Assembly: GCF_027563465.1 (NCBI RefSeq)
Contig: NZ_JAPFQA010000005.1
Span: 301,231-365,230, forward strand
Direction of reading: 5' to 3'
Source: Mesorhizobium qingshengii
GTDB taxonomy: Bacteria; Pseudomonadota; Alphaproteobacteria; Rhizobiales; Rhizobiaceae
Length of the DNA stretch: 64,000 nucleotides
Shown here one piece after another: positions 53,579-64,000 of this stretch (the stretch's first letter is position 1; every line of letters begins with the position of its first letter). The position numbers and the translations under genes were made by a program. The notes beneath the pieces were generated by a model. That model was not told the origin of the DNA and did not search any database. It saw nothing but the letters and a program-made list of their open reading frames with translations.

Positions 53579-54835
53579 CTACGCCTTGTAGACCACCTGG
53601 CGCACGTCGATGTAGCTGGCTCGGAAGCCGGCTTCGCAATAGTGCAGGTAAAATTCCCAGAGCTTCTTGAAGCGGTCGTCGAAGCCGAGCGGAACGATCT
53701 TCTCCCACGACGCCCAGAAGCGATGGCGCCATTCGGCGAGCGTGCGTGCGTAGTCGTCCGGAAACACGCGCTCGCGCAGATGGGCAAGGCCATGGTCCTT
53801 GCCGAGCGCCTTCAGGATCGACGGGGTCGGCAGCATGCCGCCGGGGAAAACGTAGCGCTGGATGAAATCCGGCCTTGCGCGATAGGTGTCGTAAGCGGCT
53901 TCGTTGATGGTGATGATCTGCAGGCCCGCGGTGCCGCCGGGTTTCAGGCAGGCCTTCATCTTGCCGAAGAACACCGGCCAGTATTTCTCACCGACCGCCT
54001 CGAACATCTCGATCGACGCGATGCGGTCGTAGGTGCCGGTTTCGTCGCGATAGTCCTGCAGCTTGATGTCGACCTTGTCTGCAAGCCCGGCCTTTTCGAT
54101 GCGTGCCTTGGCGAAGTCGTGCTGCTCGCGGCTGATCGTCAGCCCTGTCACACGGCAGCCTATCTCTCGCGCCGCGAATTCGGCGAAGCCGCCCCAGCCG
54201 CAGCCGATTTCCAGCACGTGGTCTTTCGGCCCGATCCCCGTGTCCTTCGCCAGTGCGCGATATTTGGCGGCCTGGGCGCTTTCCAGGTCGTTGGCGCCGG
54301 TCGCGTAGAGTGCCGACGAATAGGTCATGCTCGGGTCGAGCCATTCCTTGTAGAAGGCGTTGCCGAGGTCGTAATGCGCCGAAATATTGCGCTTCGAGCC
54401 GGTGCGTGTGTTCTCGTTGAACCAGTGACGAATGCGCTGAACGGTGTTGATGAGCCAGCTGGCGCCGCCGGCGACGCGTTCGCCGATGGCCGAATTGATC
54501 ACGAACAGTTCCAGGAAGCTGGTCACGTCAGGGCTTTCCCAATCACCGTCCATGTAGGATTCGGCAACGCCGATCGTACCGCCGGAAAAGGCCCGGCCGG
54601 GCAGGCGCCAGTTCTTGAGCACCAGTTCGGCATCGGGGCCGGGCCCCTTGCCTCCGACGAGGACAGCACGGCCGTCCGGCATTCTGACCTTCAGCGAACC
54701 GCGCGGCAGGTTCATCGCTGCCGACAACACCATGCGCGCCTTGGCCGGCAGGCCCTTGACGATCTCGGCGAAATTGAATTCGTCCAGCTTGACTGCGTCG
54801 CCCGACGCTGCGCCATGATGTTCCTTGTAAGCCAT
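53579..54835 (-). CDS. cfa: Cyclopropane-fatty-acyl-phospholipid synthase
   Basis: 418 residues from MAYKEHHGAASGD; an ATG at 54898 would add 21 residues, and neither has a strong Shine-Dalgarno. It adds methylene from SAM to unsaturated acyl chains in the membrane. The SAM motif VLEIGCGWGGFAEFA lies near 205. Catalytic-site regions include SAHYDLGNAFYKEWLD and FPGGMLPT. The N-terminal domain (1-110) is the CFA lipid-binding part. Confidence 0.93.
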   Translation of the reverse strand: MAYKEHHGAASGDAVKLDEFNFAEIVKGLPAKARMVLSAAMNLPRGSLKVRMPDGRAVLVGGKGPGPDAELVLKNWRLPGRAFSGGTIGVAESYMDGDWESPDVTSFLELFVINSAIGERVAGGASWLINTVQRIRHWFNENTRTGSKRNISAHYDLGNAFYKEWLDPSMTYSSALYATGANDLESAQAAKYRALAKDTGIGPKDHVLEIGCGWGGFAEFAAREIGCRVTGLTISREQHDFAKARIEKAGLADKVDIKLQDYRDETGTYDRIASIEMFEAVGEKYWPVFFGKMKACLKPGGTAGLQIITINEAAYDTYRARPDFIQRYVFPGGMLPTPSILKALGKDHGLAHLRERVFPDDYARTLAEWRHRFWASWEKIVPLGFDDRFKKLWEFYLHYCEAGFRASYIDVRQVVYKA

Positions 54836-55181
54836 CGCATGCCCCCGGACTTCCGCGGTGTCGGCACAAATTGCCGACCTCCTCTTCTCGCGGTTCATTC
54901 GCCGGGTTCGAACGCCGTTGCAGGTCCCGGTAGCTGGCCGGTTCGGCGACGGGCGGGTTCGAACGAAAGCGCGCGTTCTTTAACCAGAGCTTCAGCGCTT
55001 CCCAGTGAATCCCCGCGACGATCTTCTACGTCATGAGGGGGAACTTCAAGAGGCAGGCTGCGAGCTGGGCTGTGCCAAGGGAGCCGGCGATCAGCGGCTT
55101 GGATCTGCCTTTGGCACAGCACAGGCCGAACGCACCAAAAACGCCTATGGTTGCAACCGCGCTTGTGCGATAGTTTTAGGC
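54836..55181 (+). other. Intergenic region upstream of cfa
   Basis: 346 bp with no supported gene. An inverted repeat lies at 55069-55120: GCTGTGCCAAGG and CCTTTGGCACAGC, 12 pairs with one bulged base, enclosing about 27 bp. An ATG at 55033 opens 45 codons over it, but the composition is not convincing as coding sequence. Confidence 0.4.
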
Positions 55182-55316
55182 ATGCGTTATGTAATCGTCA
55201 TTGCCGCCGTCGCATTTCTCCTGATCTGGGACGGCCTCTACAATCAGGGCCGGTATCTCGACACGACGGTCAGGGACGTAACGCACGTCGTGCGATACGT
55301 GACCGGCAAGATCTAG
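55182..55316 (+). CDS. Small membrane protein, unknown function
   Basis: 44 residues (MRYVIVIAAVAFLLIWDGLY...). One membrane helix covers residues 3-16, followed by a short cytoplasmic or periplasmic tail with YLDTTVRDVTHVVRYV. Small proteins with the same IWDGLYN-GRYLD pattern occur in Rhizobiales as far as I recall. There is only a weak ribosome-binding site (TTTTAGG). Confidence 0.6.
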   Translation: MRYVIVIAAVAFLLIWDGLYNQGRYLDTTVRDVTHVVRYVTGKI

Positions 55317-55413
55317 CGCCCATCCGAACGGCCGCCGCCGCGACATCGTTGTCGGTTGACGTGACCGTTCTGCCATCACAAAAGACCCCGGCATTTCGAT
55401 CGAGGAGGCGGGG

Positions 55414-55704
55414 TTGATCCGGCACATTGTTTTCTTCAGCGCGCGGCGCAAGGAGGATGTGGAGGCGGTGCGAACAGGCCTGCTGGCGCTCGGCGATATT
55501 CCCCATTCCAGTCTCTTCGAGGTGACGCTGAATACCAAGGTGGATCCGCTGTCGGATGAGGTCGATGTGGTCGTCTACGCAGAGTTCGCCGATGACGCCG
55601 CGCTTGCCGCCTACAAGGCGCACCCGCTCTATGCGCGGACCACCAGCAAGGTCAAACCGTTGCGCGAACTGCGCTATTCGGCCGATGTCGTGGCCGGCAG
55701 CTGA
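55414..55704 (+). CDS. Dabb (stress-responsive alpha/beta-barrel) family protein
   Basis: 96 residues from a TTG start behind GAGGAGGCGGGG. IRHIVFFSARRKEDVEAV and the later VVYAEFADDAALAAYKAHPL are Dabb signatures. These form dimeric ferredoxin-like barrels, some with aromatic or polyketide chemistry; the function here is unknown. It may share a transcript with the upstream small membrane protein. Confidence 0.85.
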   Translation: MIRHIVFFSARRKEDVEAVRTGLLALGDIPHSSLFEVTLNTKVDPLSDEVDVVVYAEFADDAALAAYKAHPLYARTTSKVKPLRELRYSADVVAGS

Positions 55705-55804
55705 CCGAGGCCTTGTTCCAACGAGTGCCTTTTTCGGCGTCCCACGAAATAGCTGGGTAACACGTGAAGGCCGCCGGGCAGGTTGCCAGCCTTCCGCCAG
55801 GCCT

Positions 55805-56007
55805 TCACTTCGGCCAGCGCGGTGCCGAAATGCCGAAAGCGATGCGGTACTGCCTCGCCAGCCGCAGCAACAGTTCCCGATCCTGATGACGGCGCGGGTC
55901 GGATCGTAGCCGCCGATCGCAGCAAAGGCCGCGCGGCGAACGGTGACGGTCGAATTGGTCAGCGGGAGGTGGTCAGAACCGTCTGGGCCGCGCCGTTCGA
56001 TGCCGAA
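55805..56007 (-). pseudogene. Remnant of a family-2 glycosyltransferase
   Basis: On the - strand one frame reads DHLPLTNSTVTVRRAAFAAIGGYDP. A frame change near 55890 then continues QDRELLLRLARQYRIAFG and ends in RWPK plus stop at 55805. The order (NSTVTVRRAAF, GGYD, DRELLLRLA) matches GT2 enzymes near the acceptor-binding region. About 65 residues survive, with a stop upstream and a frameshift, so it is a decayed gene end. It fills most of a 421-bp gap. Confidence 0.55.
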
Positions 56008-56047
56008 TCACGACGCCGTGACAATCGTCCAAGGCGGAATTCGCGAC

Positions 56048-56068
56048 ATCCCCCGCGCGGGGGGATGC
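56048..56068 (+). repeat. Hairpin upstream of the VOC-family gene
   Basis: CATCCCCC-GCGC-GGGGGGATG, an 8-bp GC-rich stem about 58 bp before the gene. No T-run. It may affect leader structure. Confidence 0.35.
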
Positions 56069-56125
56069 AGTCGGGATGCGATCAAGCCTTGAACCGCTTT
56101 GCGGAATGATGCACATCGCGCCTGC

Positions 56126-57016
56126 ATGACCCGAACAACAGCCGCCGGCATTCATCCGCTCGATCATCTGGTGCTGCCTGTGCGCAGCCTCGACGTGGCG
56201 CGAGCCCGGCTCACCGCGCTTGGTTTCGTCGTCGCACCGACCGGCATCCATCCCTTCGGAACGGAAAATTGCTGTGTTTTCCTCGCCGATGGCACCTATC
56301 TCGAGCCGATCTCGGTCGGCGATGAACAGGCGGCGGCGAAGGCCATTGCCGACGGCAATGTGTTCGTCGCGCGCGACCGCGTCTATCGCGACAGCCGCGG
56401 CGACGAGGGCTTTTCCGCCATGGTTCTTGCCACCGGCAATGCCGACGCCGACCATGCACGCTATGTCGAAGCCGGTATCTCGGCGGGAGATATGCTGAGC
56501 TTTTCGCGCGCCTTCACCGACACAGCGGGCAAAAGCGACATCGCATCGTTCAAGCTCGCCTTTGCCTCTGGCAGCAAGGCTACGGATGCCTTTCTCTTTG
56601 CCTGCGAGCGGGTCAATGCTCCGAAAGTGGACCGCGCGGCGTTGCAGGCTCACGCCAACGGGGCCACCGGCATCGTCGAAGTGGTGGCGGTCAGCGGCCA
56701 GCCTGCCGAGCAGCACCGGCTGATTTCGGTAGCGGTGGGCGATCCCACCGTCAGTGAACAAGGCGGCACGTTTCATTTGCCGAATGCGACTTTGAACGTG
56801 CTTGACCCTGCGTCTTTCACCTCGCGTTTTGGCCTGTCAGCCGGCGCGCCAACTGAGCTTCGCTTCGCCGCGGTGGTCTTTTCGGTCCGGCACGCCGATG
56901 TCACCTCGAGGCTGCTTGCAGCCAATTCCATCAAACACGATATATCGGGCAATGATATCGTCGTGCAGCCGGCATCCGGACAGGGCGCGGCTTTCATCTT
57001 CCGGGAGATCAAATGA
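56126..57016 (+). CDS. VOC-family (glyoxalase-like) protein
   Basis: 296 residues. The N-terminal half ([40 protein letters not shown]) is a glyoxalase-like betaalphabeta-betabetabeta module with probable metal ligands His20 and Glu. The C-terminal half holds a second, weaker module. The function is unknown. The stop overlaps the kdsA start (ATGA), suggesting coupled translation with a lipopolysaccharide gene. Confidence 0.87.
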   Translation: MTRTTAAGIHPLDHLVLPVRSLDVARARLTALGFVVAPTGIHPFGTENCCVFLADGTYLEPISVGDEQAAAKAIADGNVFVARDRVYRDSRGDEGFSAMVLATGNADADHARYVEAGISAGDMLSFSRAFTDTAGKSDIASFKLAFASGSKATDAFLFACERVNAPKVDRAALQAHANGATGIVEVVAVSGQPAEQHRLISVAVGDPTVSEQGGTFHLPNATLNVLDPASFTSRFGLSAGAPTELRFAAVVFSVRHADVTSRLLAANSIKHDISGNDIVVQPASGQGAAFIFREIK

Positions 57017-57858
57017 GCAAGCCCCTGGCGCCCAATTCGTCGGTAACCGTCGGCAATGTCGTCTTCGACAACAACGCGGCCCTGGCGCTGATCGCCGGCC
57101 CCTGTCAGTTTGAATCGCGCCAGCATGCCTTCGACATGGCTGGCGCGCTGAAGGAACTGACCGGCAAGCTCGGGATCGGCCTCGTCTACAAGACCAGCTA
57201 CGACAAGGCCAACCGCACCTCGCTGTCGGCGACGCGCGGCGCCGGCATGGACGCCGCACTTCCCGTCTTCGACGAGCTGCGCAAGGAATTTTCGCTCCCG
57301 GTGCTGACCGATGTCCACACCGAGGAACAGTGCGCGATCGTCGCGCCGCATGTCGATGTCCTGCAGATTCCGGCTTTCCTGTCGCGCCAGACCGACATGC
57401 TGGTCGCCGCCGCGAAAACCGGCAAGGTCATCAACGTGAAGAAGGGGCAGTTCCTTGCTCCCTGGGACATGAAGAACGTGGTCGCCAAGATCACCGGTTC
57501 CGGCAACGCCAATGTGCTGACCACCGAGCGCGGCGCGTCTTTCGGCTACAACACGCTGGTGTCCGACATGCGGGCCTTGCCGATCATGGCCGAGATCGGC
57601 GCGCCGGTGATCTTCGATGCCACGCATTCGGTGCAGCAGCCGGGCGGGCAGGGCGGTTCCTCGGGTGGCGAACGTCGCTTTGTCGAGACGCTGGCCCGCG
57701 CGGCTGTCGCCGTCGGCGTTGCCGGCGTGTTCATCGAGACCCATCAGGATCCGGACAATTCGACCTCTTCCGATGGCCCGAACATGGTGCCGCTGAAGGA
57801 TATGCCGGCACTCCTGGAAAGGCTGATGGCTTTCGACCGCGTGGCGAAGGCTCGCTGA
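57013..57858 (+). CDS. kdsA: 3-deoxy-8-phosphooctulonate synthase
   Basis: 281 residues. It condenses arabinose-5-phosphate and PEP to KDO-8-P for lipid A core. [16 protein letters not shown] carries Cys31, the residue that marks the metal-dependent class; E. coli has Asn there. [23 protein letters not shown] and [16 protein letters not shown] are conserved. It starts within the VOC gene stop and is followed by dodecin after 86 bp. Confidence 0.95.
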   Translation: MSKPLAPNSSVTVGNVVFDNNAALALIAGPCQFESRQHAFDMAGALKELTGKLGIGLVYKTSYDKANRTSLSATRGAGMDAALPVFDELRKEFSLPVLTDVHTEEQCAIVAPHVDVLQIPAFLSRQTDMLVAAAKTGKVINVKKGQFLAPWDMKNVVAKITGSGNANVLTTERGASFGYNTLVSDMRALPIMAEIGAPVIFDATHSVQQPGGQGGSSGGERRFVETLARAAVAVGVAGVFIETHQDPDNSTSSDGPNMVPLKDMPALLERLMAFDRVAKAR

Positions 57859-57944
57859 GCCAGGCGTATCCGGCCGGCGCTTGTGGAAGGCACAGGCCGG
57901 CTGTACGCTTGCCCGGCAAATGAGCGTTTTGGCAGGAGGAAGCC

Positions 57945-58148
57945 ATGTCTGTTGCCCGCGTCACCGAAATCACATCGTCGTCGAAAAAGAGCTTTCAGGA
58001 CGCCATCGAAAAGGGAATTGCGCGCGCATCGAAGACCCTCAAGAACGTCGAAGGCGCCTGGATACAGGACCAGAAGATCGTCGTCGAAGAAGGCAAGATC
58101 GCTGCCTATCGCGTCAACATGAAGGTTACCTTCATCCTCGCGGAGTAG
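57945..58148 (+). CDS. Dodecin-family flavin-binding protein
   Basis: 67 residues. Dodecins form hollow dodecamers that store riboflavin or FMN. SVARVTEITSSSKKSFQDAI and VEGAWIQDQKIVVEEGKI contain the flavin-stacking tryptophan (about residue 39). ATG follows GGCAGGAGGAAGCC. It is probably stress-related, like the PRC-barrel neighbour. Confidence 0.9.
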   Translation: MSVARVTEITSSSKKSFQDAIEKGIARASKTLKNVEGAWIQDQKIVVEEGKIAAYRVNMKVTFILAE

Positions 58149-58231
58149 CTGCCCGTAGCCGAAAAAGTCGGGAACTTTCGCTCCCGCCCCTCATTGTCAA
58201 AGTCCAGATCAACGACAACGAGGAGCACACC

Positions 58232-58597
58232 ATGACAACGCAGACAGGCCATACCGAAGCCATTGCTGCTTCGCGCGTCATCGGCACGTCCGTCTACAAT
58301 ACCGAAGGCACAAGCATTGGCAGCATCGAGGATATCATGCTCGACAAGACGTCGAACGGCATCATGTTCGCGGTAATTGGCTTTGGCGGCTTTCTCGGCA
58401 TCGGCGAGAAGTATCACGCCATCCCGTGGGCGAGTCTCGACTATGATGAGCACAAGGGCGGCTACATCGTGCCGTTCTCCAAGGAGCAACTGAAAGCGGC
58501 GCCTGCCTATTCGATTAACGAGCTGGCCGGCGCGGATGGCGAGACGGCGCGTGACGCATCTTACGACTACTACAAGGTCACGCCCTACTGGCATTGA
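58232..58597 (+). CDS. PRC-barrel domain-containing protein
   Basis: 121 residues. The PRC barrel (about 15-90) has VIGTSVYNTEGTSIGSIEDI and YHAIPWASLDYDEHKGGY. The ATG follows ACGAGGAGCACACC; the longer upstream frame overlaps dodecin and is rejected. PRC-barrel proteins occur in RNA processing and photosynthetic complexes; small soluble rhizobial members are often stress-linked. Confidence 0.88.
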   Translation: MTTQTGHTEAIAASRVIGTSVYNTEGTSIGSIEDIMLDKTSNGIMFAVIGFGGFLGIGEKYHAIPWASLDYDEHKGGYIVPFSKEQLKAAPAYSINELAGADGETARDASYDYYKVTPYWH

Positions 58598-58607
58598 CGG
58601 CTGCAAT

Positions 58608-58639
58608 AAGAAAGGCCCCGCCGAGGCGGGGCCTTTCTT
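58608..58639 (+). terminator. Strong hairpin terminator between the PRC-barrel gene and a small lipoprotein gene
   Basis: AAGAAAGGCCCCGCC-GA-GGCGGGGCCTTTCTT is a perfect 15-bp stem with A-rich and T-rich ends, usable in both directions. It lies 10 bp after the PRC-barrel stop. Confidence 0.85.
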
Positions 58640-58654
58640 GATTCAGGTCGCTGC

Positions 58655-58780
58655 CTATTCGCTGATGTGCAAGGCCGGCAGCGGCGCCAGGGCTTTGGGT
58701 GGCGACTGCTGATTGTCGCACGACGTCAGAAACGCAGCCGCGATCAGGAACAGACTCACGATACCGCTCAACTCAGACAT
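58655..58780 (-). CDS. Small putative lipoprotein
   Basis: 41 residues (MSELSGIVSLFLIAAAFLTSC...). The hydrophobic segment ends in LTSC, a lipobox-like motif with Cys at residue 21, followed by a short Pro/Ala-rich tail. ATG is preceded by GAGGAGTTTCGCC. It is convergent with the PRC-barrel gene across a shared terminator. Unknown function. Confidence 0.55.
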   Translation of the reverse strand: MSELSGIVSLFLIAAAFLTSCDNQQSPPKALAPLPALHISE

Positions 58781-58946
58781 GGCGAAACTCCTCATGTTTC
58801 GCCCCGCGCGACAACAGCCATACCCGAAATCCGTGCCCGATGGCATGACTTATGATGACAGCGATTTGCGCTTCGTGAATCGCCGGGCCTGACGCCACGG
58901 CAATAATTGCAGGCAGGCCGATTGCCTTTTGCGGCACTTTGGCTAA

Positions 58947-60262
<1,316 letters not shown>

Positions 60263-60263
<1 letters not shown>

Positions 60264-60280
60264 TCCGAAAACATTCGGAT
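60263..60280 (+). repeat. Hairpin at the eno stop codon
   Basis: ATCCGAA-AACA-TTCGGAT with 7-bp arms begins at the last base of the stop codon. No T-run; 17 bp later the terminator hairpin follows. Confidence 0.45.
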
Positions 60281-60296
60281 TCTCCAATATCGCATG

Positions 60297-60325
60297 AAGG
60301 GGCGGGAGCATTCCCGTCCCTTTTT
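60297..60325 (+). terminator. Rho-independent terminator after eno
   Basis: AGGGGCGGGA-GCAT-TCCCGTCCC followed by TTTTTG, about 35 bp after the stop. One G-U pair in the stem. Confidence 0.85.
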
Positions 60326-60428
60326 GATTTTGGCGCCGCCAAGCCGGTCATCCGTAACCGTCCGTTAAGCACAATCGGGCGAAAAAGATGGCGAGCCGCC
60401 TGAGTTCGCGGCCGCGAGGATTCGAGCG

Positions 60429-60752
60429 ATGTGGACGCGTCAGCACAAGCAGAGAAACACCGGCCGGCTGATCATCCCCTCGCTCTGCGTGGCCTTCCTG
60501 GCCTATTTCGGCTTTCACGCCTATCACGGCGAATTCGGCATCTACTCGAAATATCAGCTGGAAGCCCAGACGGTCGCGCTGCAAGGTCAGCTCGATGCGA
60601 TCAAGGCGCGCCGGATGGAACTCGAGCGGCGCGTCCGGCTCATGCATGAGGGCACGCTGGAGAAGGACATGCTCGACGAGCAGGCGCGCAAGGCGCTCAA
60701 TCTGTCCCAGGCTGACGAAATAACCATCATGTTGCCGGCCGCAGCGAAATAA
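60429..60752 (+). CDS. FtsB/DivIC-family septum formation initiator
   Basis: 107 residues. One membrane helix (about 14-32: LIIPSLCVAFLAYFGFHAYH) and a coiled coil (about 42-72: YQLEAQTVALQGQLDAIKAR) are followed by a C-terminal domain with LEKDMLDEQARKALNLSQ. The protein acts with FtsL/FtsQ at the division septum. It sits between eno and pdhA, as is common in Rhizobiales. Confidence 0.9.
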   Translation: MWTRQHKQRNTGRLIIPSLCVAFLAYFGFHAYHGEFGIYSKYQLEAQTVALQGQLDAIKARRMELERRVRLMHEGTLEKDMLDEQARKALNLSQADEITIMLPAAAK

Positions 60753-60946
60753 CCGGTATCAGGTTAATCGCCAATATTTTCAATGTTTTTAATCGCTTAG
60801 GTGCATGCCAGCTATGCAAATTCGGCATGGCGCAACGCTTTGGCGCGTGTTAGCCTTGCATAAATCGGTGGGGAGGAGCTGATCTCCCCGGAGCAGATTT
60901 CATCCTGCTCTAATGTCCGCGAAGAGACGCCAACAGGGAGTGATGC

Positions 60947-61984
60947 ATGGCCACCGCAGCCAGAAAAGCGCCTGCCAAATCCAGATCCGACGGCAAATCG
61001 GGGCTTTCCGCCCCCAAACCCGCTGAATTCACCAGGGATGAAGAGCTTGCCGCCTACCGGCATATGCTGCTCATCCGTCGCTTCGAGGAAAAGGCCGGCC
61101 AGCTTTACGGCATGGGTTTCATCGGTGGCTTCTGCCACCTCTATATCGGTCAGGAAGCGGTCGTCACCGGCATGAAGATGGCGCTGATCGAGGGCGACCA
61201 GATGATCACCGCCTATCGCGACCACGGCCACATGCTGGCGATGGAGCTTTCACCGCGGGGCGTCATGGCCGAACTGACCGGCCGCCGCGGTGGTCTGTCC
61301 AGGGGCAAGGGCGGCTCCATGCACATGTTCTCCAAGGAAAAGCACTTTTACGGCGGTCACGGCATCGTCGGCGCGCAGGTATCGCTTGGCACCGGGCTCG
61401 CCTTTGCCAACCGCTATCGCGACAACAACAACGTCTCGCTGACCTATTTCGGTGACGGTGCGGCCAACCAGGGCCAGGTCTATGAAAGCTTCAACATGGC
61501 CTCGCTGTGGAAGCTGCCGGTCATCTACATCATCGAGAACAACCGTTATGCCATGGGCACGTCGGTTTCGCGCTCGTCCGCCGAGACCGATTTCTCTCAC
61601 CGTGGCGCATCTTTCAAGATTCCCGGTATCCAGGTCGACGGCATGGATGTGCGCGCGGTGAAGGCCGCCGGCGATCTCGCCACCGAATGGTGCCGCGCCG
61701 GCAACGGGCCGTTGATCCTCGAAATGCAGACCTACCGCTATCGCGGCCACTCGATGTCCGACCCGGCCAAATACCGCTCCAAGGAAGAAGTGCAGAAGAT
61801 GCGCTCCGAACATGACCCTATCGAGCAGGTCAAGGCGCGGCTGATCGAGAAGAAGTGGGCGACCGAGGACGAATTGAAAGCCATCGACAAGGAGGTTCGC
61901 GACGTCGTCGCGGACGCCGCCGAATTTGCCCAGAACGACGCGGAGCCGGATCCGTCCGAGCTCTGGACCGATATCGTACTGTAA
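60947..61984 (+). CDS. pdhA: Pyruvate dehydrogenase E1 component, alpha subunit
   Basis: 345 residues. With PdhB it decarboxylates pyruvate using thiamine diphosphate. The TPP motif is GDGAANQGQVYESFNMASLW...IENN. The phosphorylation-loop-like region YRGHSMSDP is conserved but bacterial enzymes are not generally regulated there. A basic, Lys/Ala-rich N-terminus (about 1-25) precedes the fold. It is 15 bp upstream of pdhB. Confidence 0.96.
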   Translation: MATAARKAPAKSRSDGKSGLSAPKPAEFTRDEELAAYRHMLLIRRFEEKAGQLYGMGFIGGFCHLYIGQEAVVTGMKMALIEGDQMITAYRDHGHMLAMELSPRGVMAELTGRRGGLSRGKGGSMHMFSKEKHFYGGHGIVGAQVSLGTGLAFANRYRDNNNVSLTYFGDGAANQGQVYESFNMASLWKLPVIYIIENNRYAMGTSVSRSSAETDFSHRGASFKIPGIQVDGMDVRAVKAAGDLATEWCRAGNGPLILEMQTYRYRGHSMSDPAKYRSKEEVQKMRSEHDPIEQVKARLIEKKWATEDELKAIDKEVRDVVADAAEFAQNDAEPDPSELWTDIVL

Positions 61985-61999
61985 CGGGAGGGCAAGGAC

Positions 62000-63421
<1,422 letters not shown>

Positions 63422-63439
63422 ACCGGGCGGGAGAACAAA

Positions 63440-64000
63440 ATGCCAATCAACATCACCATGCCGGCCCTGTCGCCCACGATGGAAGAAGGCAATCTGTCAA
63501 AGTGGCTCGTGAAGGAAGGCGATAAGGTTTCGCCGGGCGATGTCATCGCCGAGATCGAAACCGACAAGGCGACCATGGAGGTCGAGGCTGTCGATGAGGG
63601 AACGGTTGCAAAGCTCGTCGTTCCCGCCGGCACCGAAGGCGTCAAGGTCAATGCGCTGATCGCCGTGCTCGCGGCTGAAGGCGAAGATGCAGGTGCTGCC
63701 GCGAAAAGCAGTGGCGGTGCTGCGCCAGCGAAAGCCGAGGCTCCCAAGGCTGAAGCACCAAAGGCCGAGGCACCAAAGGCTGAACCTGTCGCCGCCGCGC
63801 CCAAGGCAGAGGCGGCTCCGGTTGCCAACGGTCATGCGGGTGGCGAGCGCACCTTCGCTTCGCCGCTGGCCCGGCGCGTCGCCAAGGAAGCCGGCGTCGA
63901 TGTGTCCGCCGTCACTGGCACCGGCCCGCATGGCCGTGTGGTCAAGGCCGATGTCGACGCGGCGATTGCCGGCGGCGGTGCCAAGCCTGCCGCGAAGGCT
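63440..64000 (+). CDS. pdhC: Pyruvate dehydrogenase E2, dihydrolipoamide acetyltransferase (partial)
   Basis: 187 codons are visible before the window ends. A lipoyl domain (1-80) with DKATMEVEA is nearly identical to that of PdhB. A linker with repeated KAEAP units (about 98-120) follows, then the E1/E3-binding domain (about 137-172: FASPLARRVAKEAGVDVSAV). The catalytic acyltransferase domain lies outside. ATG follows GGGCGGGAGAACAAA. Confidence 0.95.
   Translation, partial: MPINITMPALSPTMEEGNLSKWLVKEGDKVSPGDVIAEIETDKATMEVEAVDEGTVAKLVVPAGTEGVKVNALIAVLAAEGEDAGAAAKSSGGAAPAKAEAPKAEAPKAEAPKAEPVAAAPKAEAAPVANGHAGGERTFASPLARRVAKEAGVDVSAVTGTGPHGRVVKADVDAAIAGGGAKPAAKA

Noticed and set aside
54900..54975. 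Possible tRNA, because GGGTTCGAAC occurs twice
   Set aside because: The bases around neither copy form a 5-bp T stem, and there is no acceptor stem or anticodon arm at the right distance.
55033..55170. 45-codon frame before the small membrane protein
   Set aside because: It covers an inverted repeat, has no conserved pattern I recognise, and ends 11 bp before the better small-protein candidate.
63730..63800. 15-bp tandem DNA repeat in pdhC as a separate element
   Set aside because: It encodes the normal Ala/Pro-rich KAEAP linker of E2 proteins, so ordinary coding explains it.

Overview
The window reads as chromosomal DNA of a GC-rich alphaproteobacterium of the order Rhizobiales, most likely Mesorhizobium or a close relative. 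The evidence is the rhizobial ribosomal-protein gene order running into secY-adk-rpsM-rpsK-rpoA-rplQ, a eukaryote-type glutamine synthetase II next to a DUF2735 gene, an eno-ftsB-like-pdhA-pdhB-pdhC run with a lipoyl domain fused to the E1-beta subunit, and intergenic palindromes of the GCATGATC...GATCATGC type that are common in Mesorhizobium. The genus is an inference, not a measurement. No tRNA, rRNA, CRISPR array, prophage or transposase gene was recognised.

Layout. (1) 1-13660: S10/spc/alpha ribosomal superoperon, all on +, from the last codons of rplC to rplQ, closed by a strong terminator. Short palindromes and hairpins sit in the few larger gaps. (2) 13669-18931: an unknown low-complexity-free ORF on -, a Do/HtrA periplasmic protease, RarA, a DUF930 protein and a membrane-anchored Asp/Asn hydroxylase-like protein. 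(3) 19147-22271: a GAF-Fis regulator, an aldehyde dehydrogenase and a DUF779 protein, with a perfect 11-bp-arm palindrome between regulator and enzyme. (4) 22303-27523: fluoride channel, RluA-type pseudouridine synthase, EamA exporter, ATP12 chaperone and an MFS transporter with a large soluble insert. (5) 27612-33781: nitrogen assimilation: DUF2735, glnII, glnB-glnA and the NAD(P)H-hydrate repair enzyme. Two good sigma-54 promoter matches lie in front of glnII and glnB. A gene-poor stretch of about 800 bp separates glnII from glnA.

(6) 33808-43672: a frameshifted M48-like peptidase, propionyl-CoA carboxylase beta subunit, a DEAD-box-family helicase whose motif II reads DEGD, an alpha/beta hydrolase, an SDR, then cysK-alaX-sseA-GNAT with overlapping or close-set genes (sulfur/cysteine theme). 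(7) 43772-51377: OmpA-like protein, DUF1203, an outer-membrane beta-barrel protein made of two tandem barrel units, alanine dehydrogenase divergent from its probable Lrp-type regulator, a secreted unknown, 5-formyl-THF cyclo-ligase and NDH-2, with a non-coding 20-bp tandem repeat between the last two. (8) 51527-58780: CpdB-type nucleotidase with a Tat signal, cyclopropane fatty acid synthase, small proteins, a decayed glycosyltransferase remnant, VOC protein-kdsA, dodecin and PRC-barrel. (9) 58989-64000: eno, an FtsB/DivIC-like protein, and pdhA-pdhB-pdhC (truncated by the window end), which carry carbon from 2-phosphoglycerate through pyruvate toward acetyl-CoA.

Most of the window is ordinary core genome. 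I did not find a convincing new multi-gene system. The points most worth following up are a palindromic element apparently inserted in frame in the linker of pdhB, the paired palindromes around rplR whose arms differ but remain complementary, the 20-bp tandem repeat before NDH-2, the broken peptidase, the duplicated beta-barrel, and the regulator/ALDH/DUF779 module with its operator-like palindrome.
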